Source: an uncultured Pseudomonadota bacterium
Lineage (GTDB): Bacteria; SAR324; NAC60-12
Direction of reading: 5' to 3'
Length of the DNA stretch: 5,079 nt
Assembly: GCA_913052275.1 (NCBI GenBank)
Contig: CAJXDX010000131.1
Span: 1-5,079, forward strand
The notes beneath the pieces were generated by a model. That model saw nothing but the letters and a program-made list of their open reading frames with translations, was not told where the DNA came from and ran no database searches. Positions 1 to 5,079 of this stretch are shown here, piece by piece. Every line of letters starts with the position of its first letter. Position 1 is the first letter of the stretch. The position numbers were made by a program, and so were the translations under genes.

Positions 1-2
1 TA

Positions 3-419
3 TGGGCAATAGTGTCTGCAATTAGTTTTGGTTTATTCCAGACAATTAGCAGAAAAGCAGGTATGAATGTGAATGCATTTTTTCATACTTTTTTTCTGAT
101 GATTATAAGCACATTTTTCATGATAATATCAACATTAATTCTGGAAGACATTAAGCACCTCACTCTATATCTCACATGGCAGGGGATATTTTATTTTGCC
201 GTAGCCGGAATCATTCATTTTGTTCTTGGCTGGACCCTGCTGACAGTCAGTCAAAATAGTATTGGTGCCTCAAGAACAAGTGCCCTGGTCGGTACAGCCC
301 CTTTTTTTGCAACATTGATTGGATATCTATTTTTTCAGGAAATCCTGTCATTTCTCACTATTCTAGGAATTATTTTTGTAGTGAGCGGTATTTACCTTGT
401 TACATATAATAAGGACTGA
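3..419 (+). CDS. EamA/DMT transporter, N-terminal half (5' partial)
   Basis: This is an integral membrane protein of the drug/metabolite transporter superfamily (EamA domain), probably moving a small metabolite across the cytoplasmic membrane. The frame is open to the left edge and reads WAIV before a GTG at 12. That GTG lies inside the first membrane helix, so the true start is outside the window, probably only slightly upstream. Numbering from the GTG, hydrophobic segments are seen at about 1-15, 22-44, 57-79, 87-109 and 112-131, which is the five-helix EamA repeat. The helix-4 end FFQE followed by a Gly-containing helix 5 is typical of the family. The frame stops at 417-419, just after helix 5, where a full-length (about 300 residue) EamA protein would continue into its second repeat. 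That repeat follows immediately in another frame. Either the gene is split or frameshifted, or these are two half-size (5-TM) partners. The family is secure; the substrate is unknown. Confidence 0.8.
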   Translation, partial: WAIVSAISFGLFQTISRKAGMNVNAFFHTFFLMIISTFFMIISTLILEDIKHLTLYLTWQGIFYFAVAGIIHFVLGWTLLTVSQNSIGASRTSALVGTAPFFATLIGYLFFQEILSFLTILGIIFVVSGIYLVTYNKD

Positions 420-429
420 TTTATATAAT

Positions 430-891
430 ATGCGATTTAATACTCTTCTGCAAAGTCTAGCTGGTTTGGGTACAGCAATATGTTTTTCCAGCAGTTCTAT
501 TTTTATTCGTTATGGACTTGAAACTATTCCATCACCTCTAATTGGAGTTACCATAGGAATGGTATTCTGTACTTTTGCATATGGTTTGATATTGCTTGCT
601 CGATTCAGGAATCAAAATGACGAAGAAAAAAACCTTTCATATTCCAGGCAGGGAATTTTTCTATTATTTTTTGGGGGAATATTTTTAGGGTTCGGAACTT
701 TATCTCGATGGATCGCAATTGATTTGGCTCCAATTGCAATTGTAATTGGACTTAGTGGTTTAACTGTTCCTGTGGTTTTGATGCTGTCACCAATTTTAAT
801 GGGGCGCAGTTTGGAAAATGTTACAATGAGGTTATGGCTTGGAGCAGGACTGGTAATAATTGGTGCGTCTTTAATAACCTTTTCCCGTTAA
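430..891 (+). CDS. EamA/DMT transporter, C-terminal half (separate frame)
   Basis: This 153-residue membrane protein forms one EamA repeat, with predicted helices at about 9-28, 37-58, 74-93, 100-123 and 134-151. The loop with Glu129 between helices 4 and 5 matches the conserved E in the same place of the first half. The ATG at 430 is chosen over an in-frame TTG at 397 that lies within the preceding gene. It has no well-placed ribosome-binding site: AAGGA at 411-415 is 14 nt away, which is long. The gap to the preceding stop is 10 bp. The frame is open from 385 (TGA at 382-384), so one base lost between 385 and 416 would fuse it to the first half and give a normal ten-helix transporter. Both halves are otherwise intact. 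The reading may therefore be a recent frameshift, a sequencing error, or two separately made halves acting as a heterodimer. The amidohydrolase starts 4 bp downstream, which suggests co-transcription. Confidence 0.75.
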   Translation: MRFNTLLQSLAGLGTAICFSSSSIFIRYGLETIPSPLIGVTIGMVFCTFAYGLILLARFRNQNDEEKNLSYSRQGIFLLFFGGIFLGFGTLSRWIAIDLAPIAIVIGLSGLTVPVVLMLSPILMGRSLENVTMRLWLGAGLVIIGASLITFSR

Positions 892-895
892 TTCC

Positions 896-1870
896 ATGAT
901 TATAGATACTCACATCCATATAATTGCTGAAGAAATAACTCAAAAAATAACAAAAGATCCTTGGTCACCGGTCGCAGGTTATGATGGCGATAAACCATTT
1001 GTAGAGTTCCAGGGAAAGAGACTCAGTTCGGTGATCCATGAATTTGTTGATGTAGAGACAATTCTCAGTAAACAGGCAAAAGCAGGTGTTGATATTTCTG
1101 TTCTTAGTCCGTGGTCCAGCCTGTTTCGTTATGATTCGGATGTCAGGACCTGCCTGAATGTAAATAGAATTCAAAATGATGCTATTGCTGAAATCGCCGA
1201 TGAATACAGTGATCAGATCATTGGCCTGGGTATGGTTCCCATGCAGGATGCTGGAGCTGCTGTTTCGGAGCTCAAATACTGCATGGATATAGGGCTTAGA
1301 GGGATAGAGATCGGTACCAATATAAATGGGAAATATCTTGGCGATGCTGACTTCCGTCCATTCTGGAGTAAGGCTGAGGAACTTGGTGCAGTTGTTCAAA
1401 TACACCCTGTACCAGGCCTCGGAGGTCCCACAAACAAAGAATTTTATCTCTGGAACGCTTTTTCAAATCCTGCTGAGACAGCGCTTACTGCATCGCACAT
1501 GATACTATCTGGTTTGATGGAAGAGCATCCGGAATTGAAAATCCAGCTTTTTCACGGTGGGGGGCATCTCCCTTATCAGATTGGACGTCTGGACAGGGCT
1601 TATGAAATGCGCCAGGAAACCAGCAAAAAAATTACCAGGAAACCGAGTGAGTATTTGAAAATGTTTTACTTTGATACGATTATACACTCAAGTGAGGCCC
1701 TGGATTACCTGATAAACCTGGTTGGTCCGGAGCAGGTTATGGTGGGTTCAGATTATCCTTTTGACATGGGTTCATACCAGTTTAATGACCTGCTGGATGA
1801 AATTAATATTAGTGAATCAGACAGGAAAAAAATAAAATCTGAGAATGCAGAGAGGTTGTTTCAAGTATAA
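896..1870 (+). CDS. ACMSD-like amidohydrolase (amidohydrolase family 2)
   Basis: This is a cytoplasmic TIM-barrel metal-dependent enzyme of 324 residues, close to the length of ACMSD (2-amino-3-carboxymuconate-semialdehyde decarboxylase). Visible active-site motifs are His6-x-His8 at the end of strand 1 (DTHIH), His170 (QIHP), the HGGG motif with His220, and Asp286 in GSDYPFDMG. These match the ACMSD Zn ligands (HxH, His, Asp) and catalytic His. The stretch GGGHLPYQIGRLDRA and His264 in DTIIHSS also resemble ACMSD rather than distant amidohydrolases. Known members of this group decarboxylate or hydrate muconate-type, resorcylate or related acids without a redox cofactor. No kynurenine-pathway neighbour is present, so ACMSD activity itself is not supported and the substrate stays open. 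The gene follows the transporter half by 4 bp. No Shine-Dalgarno is seen before the ATG, so translation is probably coupled to the upstream frame. The C-terminal SENAERLF is the usual family ending. Confidence 0.88.
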   Translation: MIIDTHIHIIAEEITQKITKDPWSPVAGYDGDKPFVEFQGKRLSSVIHEFVDVETILSKQAKAGVDISVLSPWSSLFRYDSDVRTCLNVNRIQNDAIAEIADEYSDQIIGLGMVPMQDAGAAVSELKYCMDIGLRGIEIGTNINGKYLGDADFRPFWSKAEELGAVVQIHPVPGLGGPTNKEFYLWNAFSNPAETALTASHMILSGLMEEHPELKIQLFHGGGHLPYQIGRLDRAYEMRQETSKKITRKPSEYLKMFYFDTIIHSSEALDYLINLVGPEQVMVGSDYPFDMGSYQFNDLLDEINISESDRKKIKSENAERLFQV

Positions 1871-1989
1871 TTTTTTAAAGTTAACCAAGACTGTGATTAC
1901 AGAATATTACTGCATTTAATCTAAAATTCAGATGAATTAAAATCTAATATTTCGTTTTGAAATAATCTGTTTTAGTCAATTGTAAAAAA
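1871..1989 (+). promoter_or_regulatory. AT-rich intergenic leader of the alpha/beta hydrolase
   Basis: This 119-bp gap separates two same-strand genes and is long enough to hold its own promoter. A small palindrome, CTGT-GATT-ACAG, lies at 1891-1902. It sits between a weak -35-like TTAACC (1881-1886) and a weak -10-like TATTAC (1905-1910) with an 18-nt spacer, so it could be an operator, but each box matches consensus at only 4 of 6 bases. An AT-only inverted repeat, TTTAAT/ATTAAA (1915-1920 and 1936-1941), follows. There is no T-tracted terminator hairpin and no Shine-Dalgarno before the ATG at 1990, only a run of A residues. Confidence 0.2.
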
Positions 1990-2895
1990 ATGATTGAAGG
2001 AATTTTTGGAATAGATAAAGAAATTGATGGAAAGCCAGTCAAGCTTATGTATGTTGAAACATGGGATGGACTTTATACGGCAGTAGGACTCAGAATTCCG
2101 GAAGGAAAGAGCCCTTTTCCTCTTGTACTGTTCGCATATGGCAATGGGGGAGGGGGAATGACCTGGATTGAGGATGCATATCAAAACAAGGCATACACAA
2201 TAAACAAATTTGTTGAAGCAGGCTATGCAAGCGCGTGGATTCGTTACAGGAGTGAAGTGGAGCTGGGTTATAATAATGGTGGGCCACTGATTAGAGACAC
2301 AAGGCAAGGCGGGGATTTGTTTAACCGTTCACCGTTGGAATATGAAGATGAAATATCTGTTGTAGAGCAGCTGAAATCTTTAGCTGTGATAGATCCTGAA
2401 AAAGTAGGTCTTGTAGGAATGAGCCATGGTGGAGAAATGGCATTAAAAATCATTTCAGAATATCACGGGTTAAAGGCAGTTGTGGCAAGTGAACCTGCCG
2501 CACATGAATATTTATGCCTGAATCCGGATAAAACTGCATTTATTAATGAAGAAACTCAGCTCAGGAATATTGAAGAAATGGAGATGTTTGAATTAGAGAA
2601 AGTTCTGCAAAGAATCGATCTCCGAATTGCAGAGAAAAGAATTAGTGAGATAAGTACGCCTTCATTTATAATGGGCAGAAACGGGGATCATCTTCAGGGA
2701 ATTTTCATGGCAGTTTTTGATTTATTGAAGCAATCAGGAAAAGATTCAGAATGGAAAACGTATAATCATGATTTGCACGGGTTCTTATTTCCTGAGAAAA
2801 ACAGCAATGGAGAATATCAAGTGGATAAAATTCAAGTGGAGGCCATTGAAGACACATTAATTTTTATGGACAGACACCTGAAGTACCGTGATTGA
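1990..2895 (+). CDS. alpha/beta hydrolase, dienelactone hydrolase-like
   Basis: This is a 301-residue cytoplasmic hydrolase; no signal peptide or membrane segment is seen. The nucleophile elbow is G-M-S-H-G with Ser145. The acid is likely Asp233 (GRNGDH) and the base His263 (DLHGF), giving a complete Ser-Asp-His triad in the usual order. The glycine-rich AYGNGGGG at 49-56 probably forms the oxyanion-hole loop. The HGF ending and overall layout resemble dienelactone hydrolase and the prolyl-oligopeptidase/acetyl-esterase group, which cleave esters, lactones or short peptides. An acidic helical insert at about 185-220 may form a lid. The ATG at 1990 lacks a Shine-Dalgarno, but the sequence from there is fold-like and the next in-frame ATG (residue 20) would remove the first strand. 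It lies downstream of the amidohydrolase on the same strand, so a role in the same degradation route is a fair inference. The substrate is unknown. Confidence 0.85.
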   Translation: MIEGIFGIDKEIDGKPVKLMYVETWDGLYTAVGLRIPEGKSPFPLVLFAYGNGGGGMTWIEDAYQNKAYTINKFVEAGYASAWIRYRSEVELGYNNGGPLIRDTRQGGDLFNRSPLEYEDEISVVEQLKSLAVIDPEKVGLVGMSHGGEMALKIISEYHGLKAVVASEPAAHEYLCLNPDKTAFINEETQLRNIEEMEMFELEKVLQRIDLRIAEKRISEISTPSFIMGRNGDHLQGIFMAVFDLLKQSGKDSEWKTYNHDLHGFLFPEKNSNGEYQVDKIQVEAIEDTLIFMDRHLKYRD

Positions 2896-2904
2896 TTTTC
2901 AGGT
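2876..2904. terminator. possible weak bidirectional hairpin at the convergent junction
   Basis: ACCTGAA (2876-2882) pairs with TTCAGGT (2898-2904), giving a 7-bp stem with a 15-nt loop that spans the stop codon of the alpha/beta hydrolase. It sits where two convergent genes would need termination. No strong T tract follows on either strand, so this is only a candidate. Confidence 0.2.
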
Positions 2905-2917
2905 TTAGAACAAAAAG

Positions 2918-3021
2918 AAGGAGAGTTTACTAAAATGAACTTTGATATGAGTGTTCAGGTTTCCTTACCTGCATATTTCCCCGCTGTTTCTGGAAACATG
3001 GCTTTCACTATTTTAAAATGA
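2918..3021 (+). other. orphan ribosome-binding site and gene start (possible gene remnant)
   Basis: AAGGAG at 2918-2923, extending to AAGGAGAG, lies 9-11 nt before an ATG at 2935. This is the strongest Shine-Dalgarno on the plus strand of the window. The ATG opens a frame of only 28 codons ending with TGA at 3019-3021. Its first six codons read MNFDMS, which resembles the common start of acyl-CoA dehydrogenases (MNFDLSEEQ type). From codon 7 on, the frame is antisense to the 3' end of the minus-strand dehydrogenase and reads as noise. I interpret it as the 5' stub of a plus-strand gene, possibly a second acyl-CoA dehydrogenase, removed by a rearrangement near 2953. A chance match or a real micro-peptide cannot be excluded. 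Confidence 0.35.
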
Positions 3022-4196
3022 GAAATATCGACTGTTGCATCCATATGCAGAAAAATGGATGCATCCCGAAAAAGTTTTTCGATGCCAACTTCAAGCATTG
3101 CTCCCATGCCACCATGAAGCTCAAGCGCGTTTTCACAAACTTTGAGAATTTGTTGTGATGCAAAAACTTTTGCCATGTTGCACAGCGCATCTGCATCAGA
3201 ACTTCGGGTATCCACAGCAAGTGCAGCCTGATTAACAAGCGTACGCACCGATGTAATCCGGGTTGCCATATCTGCAAGCCTGGAAGCAACAGACTGGTGC
3301 TTGATCAGTAATTTTCCTCCTCTCTCATAGCTTTGTACGAATGCAGATGTTTTTTCAAATGCAGCGACGCCTACCCCAAGATTCTTTGATGCCTGAATAA
3401 TTTTACCAGGTCGAAAATAGATTGCAGCTTTGGAAAGAGCCTCTCCTTCACTGAGAAGATGATCATCAGGAACAAAGCAATCGGAAAAATAGATTTCTCC
3501 GTTATTCATAAACCGACAACCAATGGTTTCATTGCATCGAACAATTTCCAGACCGGGATTATCCCTGGGTACAAGGAAACTGGAAGTCCCCTCAAGCATG
3601 CCAGATCCAGGCTTGGTGTTTGCGTATACCACATAAAGGCCGGCGTCAAAGCCGTTACTGATGTAATGTTTTCTTCCGTTTATCTTCCATCCTCCATCCA
3701 CCTTTTTCGCCATGGTGTCCATTGCTGCCTCAGGCACATTGTAAGGAAGCCAGCGGTCAGAAGCTCCTTTTGGCTCTGTAAGGCAGTGTGCCAGTAGAAA
3801 AGTATGGTCTTCTACAAGACGTGTAAACCACTTCTTCTGAAGATGTTCCGGTGCAAGATTCCTGAGCAGTACTGAAACTTTCCAGTTCTGTACAAGCTTG
3901 TCTGCAAGTCCTGAATCTCCACGGGCAATCTCTTCTGCGATGATTGCAAAACTGCGATTTTCTGTTTCTGCATTTAACTCGATACCACCATACTTTTCAG
4001 GAACTCCAAGTGTCCTTATGGAAATTTCATCTGCCGCCTTAAGGATTTCTTCAGGCAGACGTTCATCAGGATCCATGTTCCATTCGCGCTGCCAGTCCTG
4101 CCTTAGAAATGGGCTGACTACTCGATCTATAAAGTCACGGCAGCTTTGCTTCATCAAACGCTGATCTTCAGTCAGCTCCTGATTAAAGGAATCCAT
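2955..4196 (-). CDS. acyl-CoA dehydrogenase family flavoprotein with Asp at the catalytic Glu position
   Basis: This is a flavin-dependent acyl-CoA dehydrogenase that would oxidise an acyl-CoA at the alpha-beta bond and pass electrons to ETF. The start at 4196 gives 413 residues beginning MDSFNQELTEDQ, the usual family N-terminus. An ATG at 4232 would add 12 residues of no family likeness. Neither start has a clear Shine-Dalgarno. Numbering from 4232, the FAD/substrate motif LTEPKGASD is at 151-159, the central KHYISNG at 188-194, and the C-terminal ELHGGMGAM at 371-379. A gap-free match of DASIFLHMDAT (390-400) to the MCAD segment DAKIYQIYEGT puts Asp398 where the catalytic Glu376 sits. The alternative base position used by isovaleryl-CoA dehydrogenase is Gly276 here. 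The enzyme may use Asp as base, act on an unusual acyl-CoA, or do other chemistry. It lies 108 bp from the FmdB-like gene (72 bp from the longer start) and is probably co-transcribed with it. Confidence 0.9.
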   Translation of the reverse strand: MDSFNQELTEDQRLMKQSCRDFIDRVVSPFLRQDWQREWNMDPDERLPEEILKAADEISIRTLGVPEKYGGIELNAETENRSFAIIAEEIARGDSGLADKLVQNWKVSVLLRNLAPEHLQKKWFTRLVEDHTFLLAHCLTEPKGASDRWLPYNVPEAAMDTMAKKVDGGWKINGRKHYISNGFDAGLYVVYANTKPGSGMLEGTSSFLVPRDNPGLEIVRCNETIGCRFMNNGEIYFSDCFVPDDHLLSEGEALSKAAIYFRPGKIIQASKNLGVGVAAFEKTSAFVQSYERGGKLLIKHQSVASRLADMATRITSVRTLVNQAALAVDTRSSDADALCNMAKVFASQQILKVCENALELHGGMGAMLEVGIEKLFRDASIFLHMDATVDISHFKIVKAMFPETAGKYAGKET

Positions 4197-4304
4197 AATT
4201 AATTCATTTGAGTTATAGAAATTTACAGCCATAATTTGAATAAAAAATATAGATGCAGATGAGAATCAACCGGAAACAAATTTTCTCATAACAAACTTCG
4301 GTCG

Positions 4305-4670
4305 CTATTTTGATTTATTAACTCCAGAACATTGTCCTGACTTGCTGTGTGAATGGCTGTGGTGACTAATTTGTTTTTTCAACAGATTAGCTTTTTGATA
4401 GCCGTATTTAGGAGTACCTGAGCGCTTTTCAAGTACAGATGCAGCAAGGGCAGCATTTGAAGCACACCCGCATGCTGTAGCTGCAGGACTTAATTTATTA
4501 ACCACAGCACTGCGTTTTAGTCCGGGAAGTCTGATGGCTGCAGCAGTAATTATTTTTTTAATAGGCTCCCTTGATTCAGGATGATGCTCCATTGGTGCAT
4601 CATGAATACTCTGTTTGATCTCGAATCTTAACCCTTTGTTGACCAATGATTCATAAGTATAATAAGGCAT
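4305..4670 (-). CDS. FmdB-like small protein with degenerate zinc ribbon
   Basis: This is a 121-residue soluble protein. Its first 45 residues follow the FmdB (putative regulatory protein) pattern: MPxYxYE, GLRFEIKQSIHDAP, then HHPESREPIKKIIT, where the usual form is MPxYxYxCxxCGxxFE, QSIxDxP, CPxCGxxVxRxI. All four ribbon cysteines are replaced. Ser8 and Asn11 or Lys12 occupy the first pair; His30 and Ser33 occupy the CPxC pair. The rest is not recognisable. It holds an Ala-rich segment with Cys67-Gly-Cys69 and a polar tail with His103, 104, 106 and 108 plus Cys114, so some metal binding may have moved to the C-terminus. FmdB-type proteins are small and of uncertain function, often next to amidase or metabolic genes. 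A well-placed GGAG supports the start, and the M24 gene ends 23 bp upstream, which suggests an operon. The N-terminal match is good; the function is unknown. Confidence 0.62.
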   Translation of the reverse strand: MPYYTYESLVNKGLRFEIKQSIHDAPMEHHPESREPIKKIITAAAIRLPGLKRSAVVNKLSPAATACGCASNAALAASVLEKRSGTPKYGYQKANLLKKQISHHSHSHSKSGQCSGVNKSK

Positions 4671-4676
4671 TCTTTA

Positions 4677-4680
4677 CTCC
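4677..4680 (-). promoter_or_regulatory. Shine-Dalgarno of the FmdB-like gene
   Basis: On the minus strand GGAG lies 6 nt before the ATG at 4670, within the 23-bp gap after the M24 stop. It fixes the start of the small gene and shows that this organism uses Shine-Dalgarno initiation, although several neighbours lack one. Confidence 0.6.
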
Positions 4681-4693
4681 GGTAATATAATAA

Positions 4694-5079
4694 TCAGTAA
4701 GCGTTTGCAACAAACAGTTCCTTGGATGGGAACAAGGTTATTACTTTGCATCCGTCTGCTGTTACAACTACTTCCTCTTCTATGCGTGCTGCTCCGTTGC
4801 CATCCTCAGCCGGGCAATATGTTTCAAGAGCGAAGACCATTCCCTCCTTTAGTTCAAAAGGATTCTCAAAAGATACCAGGCGGCTGATGATCGGGCGTTC
4901 ATGCAGTGCCAGGCCTAAACCATGTCCAAACTGAAGTCCGAATGCTTCCATCTCCGAAGCAAATCCAAATTCTTCTGCTCTAGGCCAAACCTCAGCAATT
5001 TTATCGGTGGTTAAACCCGGTTTAACCAGTTCAATTGCATTGTCAATCCATTCACGTGCTTTCTGATAGGCTTCTTTCT
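4694..5079 (-). CDS. M24-family metallopeptidase-like protein, C-terminal part (start beyond window)
   Basis: The frame is open to the right edge, so only the last 127 residues are seen; the internal Met at 4951 is not the start. This is the C-terminal half of a pita-bread fold (aminopeptidase P, prolidase, creatinase and relatives). Visible motifs are GHGLGLALHERP, with the metal-ligand His at 4922-4924 and a second His seven residues on, then EGMVFALETY with ligand Glu at 4823-4825, and ARIEEEVVVT with ligand Glu at 4778-4780. The upstream WIDNAIELVKPGLTTDKIAEV matches the helix that precedes the first metal-binding strand. The two Asp ligands lie outside the window or in residues not displayed, so peptidase activity cannot be told from non-peptidase members such as creatinase or the DMSP lyase DddP. 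The final SKELFVANAY is a short tail. The gene heads the minus-strand block, 23 bp before the FmdB-like gene. Confidence 0.85.
   Translation of the reverse strand, partial: KEAYQKAREWIDNAIELVKPGLTTDKIAEVWPRAEEFGFASEMEAFGLQFGHGLGLALHERPIISRLVSFENPFELKEGMVFALETYCPAEDGNGAARIEEEVVVTADGCKVITLFPSKELFVANAY

Noticed and set aside
12..14. GTG as the start of the first EamA frame
   Set aside because: The frame is open to the window edge, and the residues before the GTG (WAIV) belong to the first membrane helix.
385..416. Programmed ribosomal frameshift joining the two EamA halves
   Set aside because: The overlap has no slippery heptamer, no run of identical bases and no rare-codon or stop context typical of programmed +1 shifts. 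A mutation, an error or a real split is simpler.
965..1405. Long minus-strand open frame of 146 codons inside the amidohydrolase
   Set aside because: It is antisense to a gene with clear catalytic motifs. Its own translation has no recognisable domain and no ribosome-binding site of note.
3459..3797. Plus-strand open frame of 112 codons opposite the acyl-CoA dehydrogenase
   Set aside because: It lies antisense to the dehydrogenase core and its composition is not that of a folded protein family.
4259..4289. Inverted repeat ATGAGAA/TTCTCAT between the FmdB-like gene and the dehydrogenase as a terminator
   Set aside because: The stem is only 7 bp with a 17-nt loop, and the T run on the minus strand begins about 11 nt after it. 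It is too weak to call.
4705..4934. Two plus-strand open frames opposite the M24 gene
   Set aside because: The minus strand carries conserved M24 motifs across the whole stretch; the plus-strand frames are shadows.
1..5079. CRISPR array, tRNA/rRNA, insertion sequence or toxin-antitoxin pair
   Set aside because: I found no regularly spaced repeats, RNA gene features, transposase motifs or toxin-like small gene pairs in the window.

Overview
The window holds two short gene blocks that converge near position 2,925. It looks prokaryotic: genes are tightly packed, gaps are mostly short, and at least one start has a Shine-Dalgarno sequence. Base composition is moderately AT-rich (about 40% GC by eye) and Arg codons mix AGA/AGG with CGN. 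I cannot name the organism. The families present (ACMSD-like amidohydrolase, acyl-CoA dehydrogenase, M24-fold protein, EamA transporter, FmdB-like protein) are common in heterotrophic, often marine or sediment, bacteria and in some archaea.

Plus strand, 1-2895. First come two consecutive half-size EamA (drug/metabolite transporter superfamily) reading frames of about five membrane helices each. The first is cut by the window's left edge. Together they look like one ten-helix transporter split between its two repeats. The second half is followed after 4 bp by an ACMSD-like metal-dependent amidohydrolase/decarboxylase. After a 119-bp AT-rich gap comes a cytoplasmic alpha/beta hydrolase with a complete Ser-Asp-His triad.

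Minus strand, 5079-2955. Reading right to left: the C-terminal 127 residues of an M24 'pita-bread' metallopeptidase-like protein (start outside the window), a small FmdB-like protein whose zinc-ribbon cysteines are replaced, and a full-length acyl-CoA dehydrogenase in which the usual catalytic Glu position is Asp.

Between the two blocks (2896-2954) lies a good ribosome-binding site with an ATG and six codons reading MNFDMS. This resembles the usual start of an acyl-CoA dehydrogenase, but it runs at once into the antisense 3' end of the minus-strand gene. It may be the scar of a lost plus-strand gene.

The set suggests uptake or export plus degradation of a small organic acid or CoA-linked compound: transporter, C-C or C-N cleaving amidohydrolase, esterase or dienelactone-type hydrolase, acyl-CoA oxidation and an M24 hydrolase. 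No substrate can be named from the sequence. I see no RNA gene, CRISPR array, insertion sequence or phage gene, and nothing that amounts to a clearly new system. The points most worth checking are the split transporter, the Glu-to-Asp dehydrogenase, the cysteine-less FmdB-like protein and the orphan gene start.
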